Assembly: GCA_013002925.1 (NCBI GenBank)
Contig: JABDLQ010000395.1
Span: 1-7,719 of the forward strand
DNA length: 7,719 bases
Direction of reading: 5' to 3'
From: Gammaproteobacteria bacterium
Lineage (GTDB): Bacteria > Pseudomonadota > Gammaproteobacteria > Steroidobacterales > SZUA-146
Part shown: piece by piece, positions 6,935-7,719 of the stretch
How the letters are laid out: each line of letters opens with the position of its first letter
How positions within the stretch are numbered: position 1 is the first letter of the stretch
Notes under the pieces: generated by a model
What the model was told of the DNA's origin: nothing
The model's database searches: none
What the model saw: only the letters and a program-made list of their open reading frames with translations
Position numbers and translations under genes: made by a program

Positions 6935-7719
6935 TGGGCCTGCCGGACAACCTGGAACAGGTGTTAAACAGCCGATGTTTTAATGGTGAGCAGCAGCGTT
7001 ACCTGCACACCTCTACCGTGCTGGACTGTGATATGCATTTTTCCATCTACCTGCCGCCGGCCATCGCTATCGGTCCGGTGCCGGTGATTTACTGGCTCTC
7101 CGGCCTGACGTGTACCGACGAAAATTTTGTGCAAAAAGCGGGCGCGCAACGCTATGCCGCTCACCATGGCGTGGCGCTCGTTGCGCCTGACACCAGTCCC
7201 CGTGGCAAACACGTGCCCGATGATCCTGATGAGGGCTGGGATTTTGGCAAAGGCGCAGGCTTTTATGTGAATGCTACCCAGCCACCCTGGGATCATCACT
7301 ACAATATGTATGACTATATTACGCAGGAGTTACCGCAGCTGATAAACGAAAGTTTTGCGGTAGATCCGGGGCGCGCTGCCATTATGGGTCATTCGATGGG
7401 AGGGCACGGGGCATTGACCATGGCGCTCAGGAATACGGGTCAGTATGCCAGCGTCTCTGCATTTGCACCGATCTGTGCACCAAGCCGTTGCCCCTGGGGA
7501 CAAAAAGCGCTGGGCCGTTATCTCGGAGATAACCAGCGCGACTGGGAAACCTACGATGCCACGGCGTTAGTGTATCGCGCGGAAGACCCACCGCCCATGC
7601 TGATCGATCAGGGAAACGCCGATGAATTTCTGGACGAGCAGCTCAACCCACAGTTATTCGCATCGGCCTGTGAGGACAGTGATTTTCCTCTGCTGCTCAA
7701 TATGCGGGAAGGTTATGAT
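6934..7719 (+). CDS. fghA: S-formylglutathione hydrolase, C-terminus cut off by window edge
   Basis: This alpha/beta-hydrolase of the esterase D family (EC 3.1.2.12) splits S-formylglutathione into formate and glutathione, the step after the dehydrogenase encoded just upstream. The 262 codons present show the family signature YWLSGLTCTDENF near 53-65, PDTSPRG near 85-91, a nucleophile elbow GHSMGGHGA with Ser154, and the acid Asp230 in DQGNADEFL. The sequence stops at Gly-Tyr-Asp, right before where the family carries its catalytic His (usually YDHSYYF). Full members are about 275-285 residues, so roughly 15-25 are missing. The start ATG overlaps the frmA stop (TGATG) and has no clear ribosome site of its own, which points to translational coupling. 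The gene is named fghA, frmB or yeiG in different species. Confidence 0.95.
   Translation, partial: MGLPDNLEQVLNSRCFNGEQQRYLHTSTVLDCDMHFSIYLPPAIAIGPVPVIYWLSGLTCTDENFVQKAGAQRYAAHHGVALVAPDTSPRGKHVPDDPDEGWDFGKGAGFYVNATQPPWDHHYNMYDYITQELPQLINESFAVDPGRAAIMGHSMGGHGALTMALRNTGQYASVSAFAPICAPSRCPWGQKALGRYLGDNQRDWETYDATALVYRAEDPPPMLIDQGNADEFLDEQLNPQLFASACEDSDFPLLLNMREGYD

Noticed and set aside
1..7719. Novel defence, mobile or RNA-based system
   Set aside because: Every long conserved frame belongs to a known family, the gaps are short, and there are no transposase, integrase, toxin, nuclease or array-like repeats.

Overview
The window reads as ordinary chromosomal DNA of a gammaproteobacterium. The main clues are a LysC-LysA fusion enzyme (described in Xanthomonas/Xylella, Legionella and relatives), a glutathione-dependent formaldehyde oxidation pair of proteobacterial type, and an exported Asp-box (BNR/VPS10-like) repeat protein of a kind common in marine and soil Gammaproteobacteria and Bacteroidetes. 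Base composition is moderately GC-rich by eye. No genus is assigned. I see no insertion sequence, phage gene, tRNA, rRNA or CRISPR array.

Layout. (1) Positions 1-2679, minus strand: a large secreted beta-propeller protein with at least ten Asp-boxes, cut by the left edge of the window. Its 893 codons are open without a stop. (2) Positions 2680-2921: a 242-base gap with a GC-rich hairpin and two short repeats, probably holding the end of the lysAC transcript and the control region of the propeller gene. (3) Positions 2922-5561, minus strand: a bifunctional aspartate kinase / diaminopimelate decarboxylase, giving the first and last steps of lysine synthesis in one chain. (4) Positions 5562-5827: a 266-base divergent control region. 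(5) Positions 5828-6934, plus strand: S-(hydroxymethyl)glutathione dehydrogenase. (6) Positions 6934-7719, plus strand: S-formylglutathione hydrolase, overlapping the previous gene by one base and cut by the right edge just before its catalytic histidine.

How the genes work together. The two plus-strand genes form a translationally coupled operon that oxidises formaldehyde, as its spontaneous glutathione adduct, to formate and free glutathione. lysAC is transcribed away from it and serves lysine and peptidoglycan precursor supply. The propeller gene lies downstream of lysAC in the same direction, but the gap suggests its own transcription unit. I find no functional link between the three modules and no convincing new system. 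The points most worth a second look are the propeller protein of unknown ligand with its single cysteine pair, the unusual translation start region of lysAC, and the short repeats in the two gaps.
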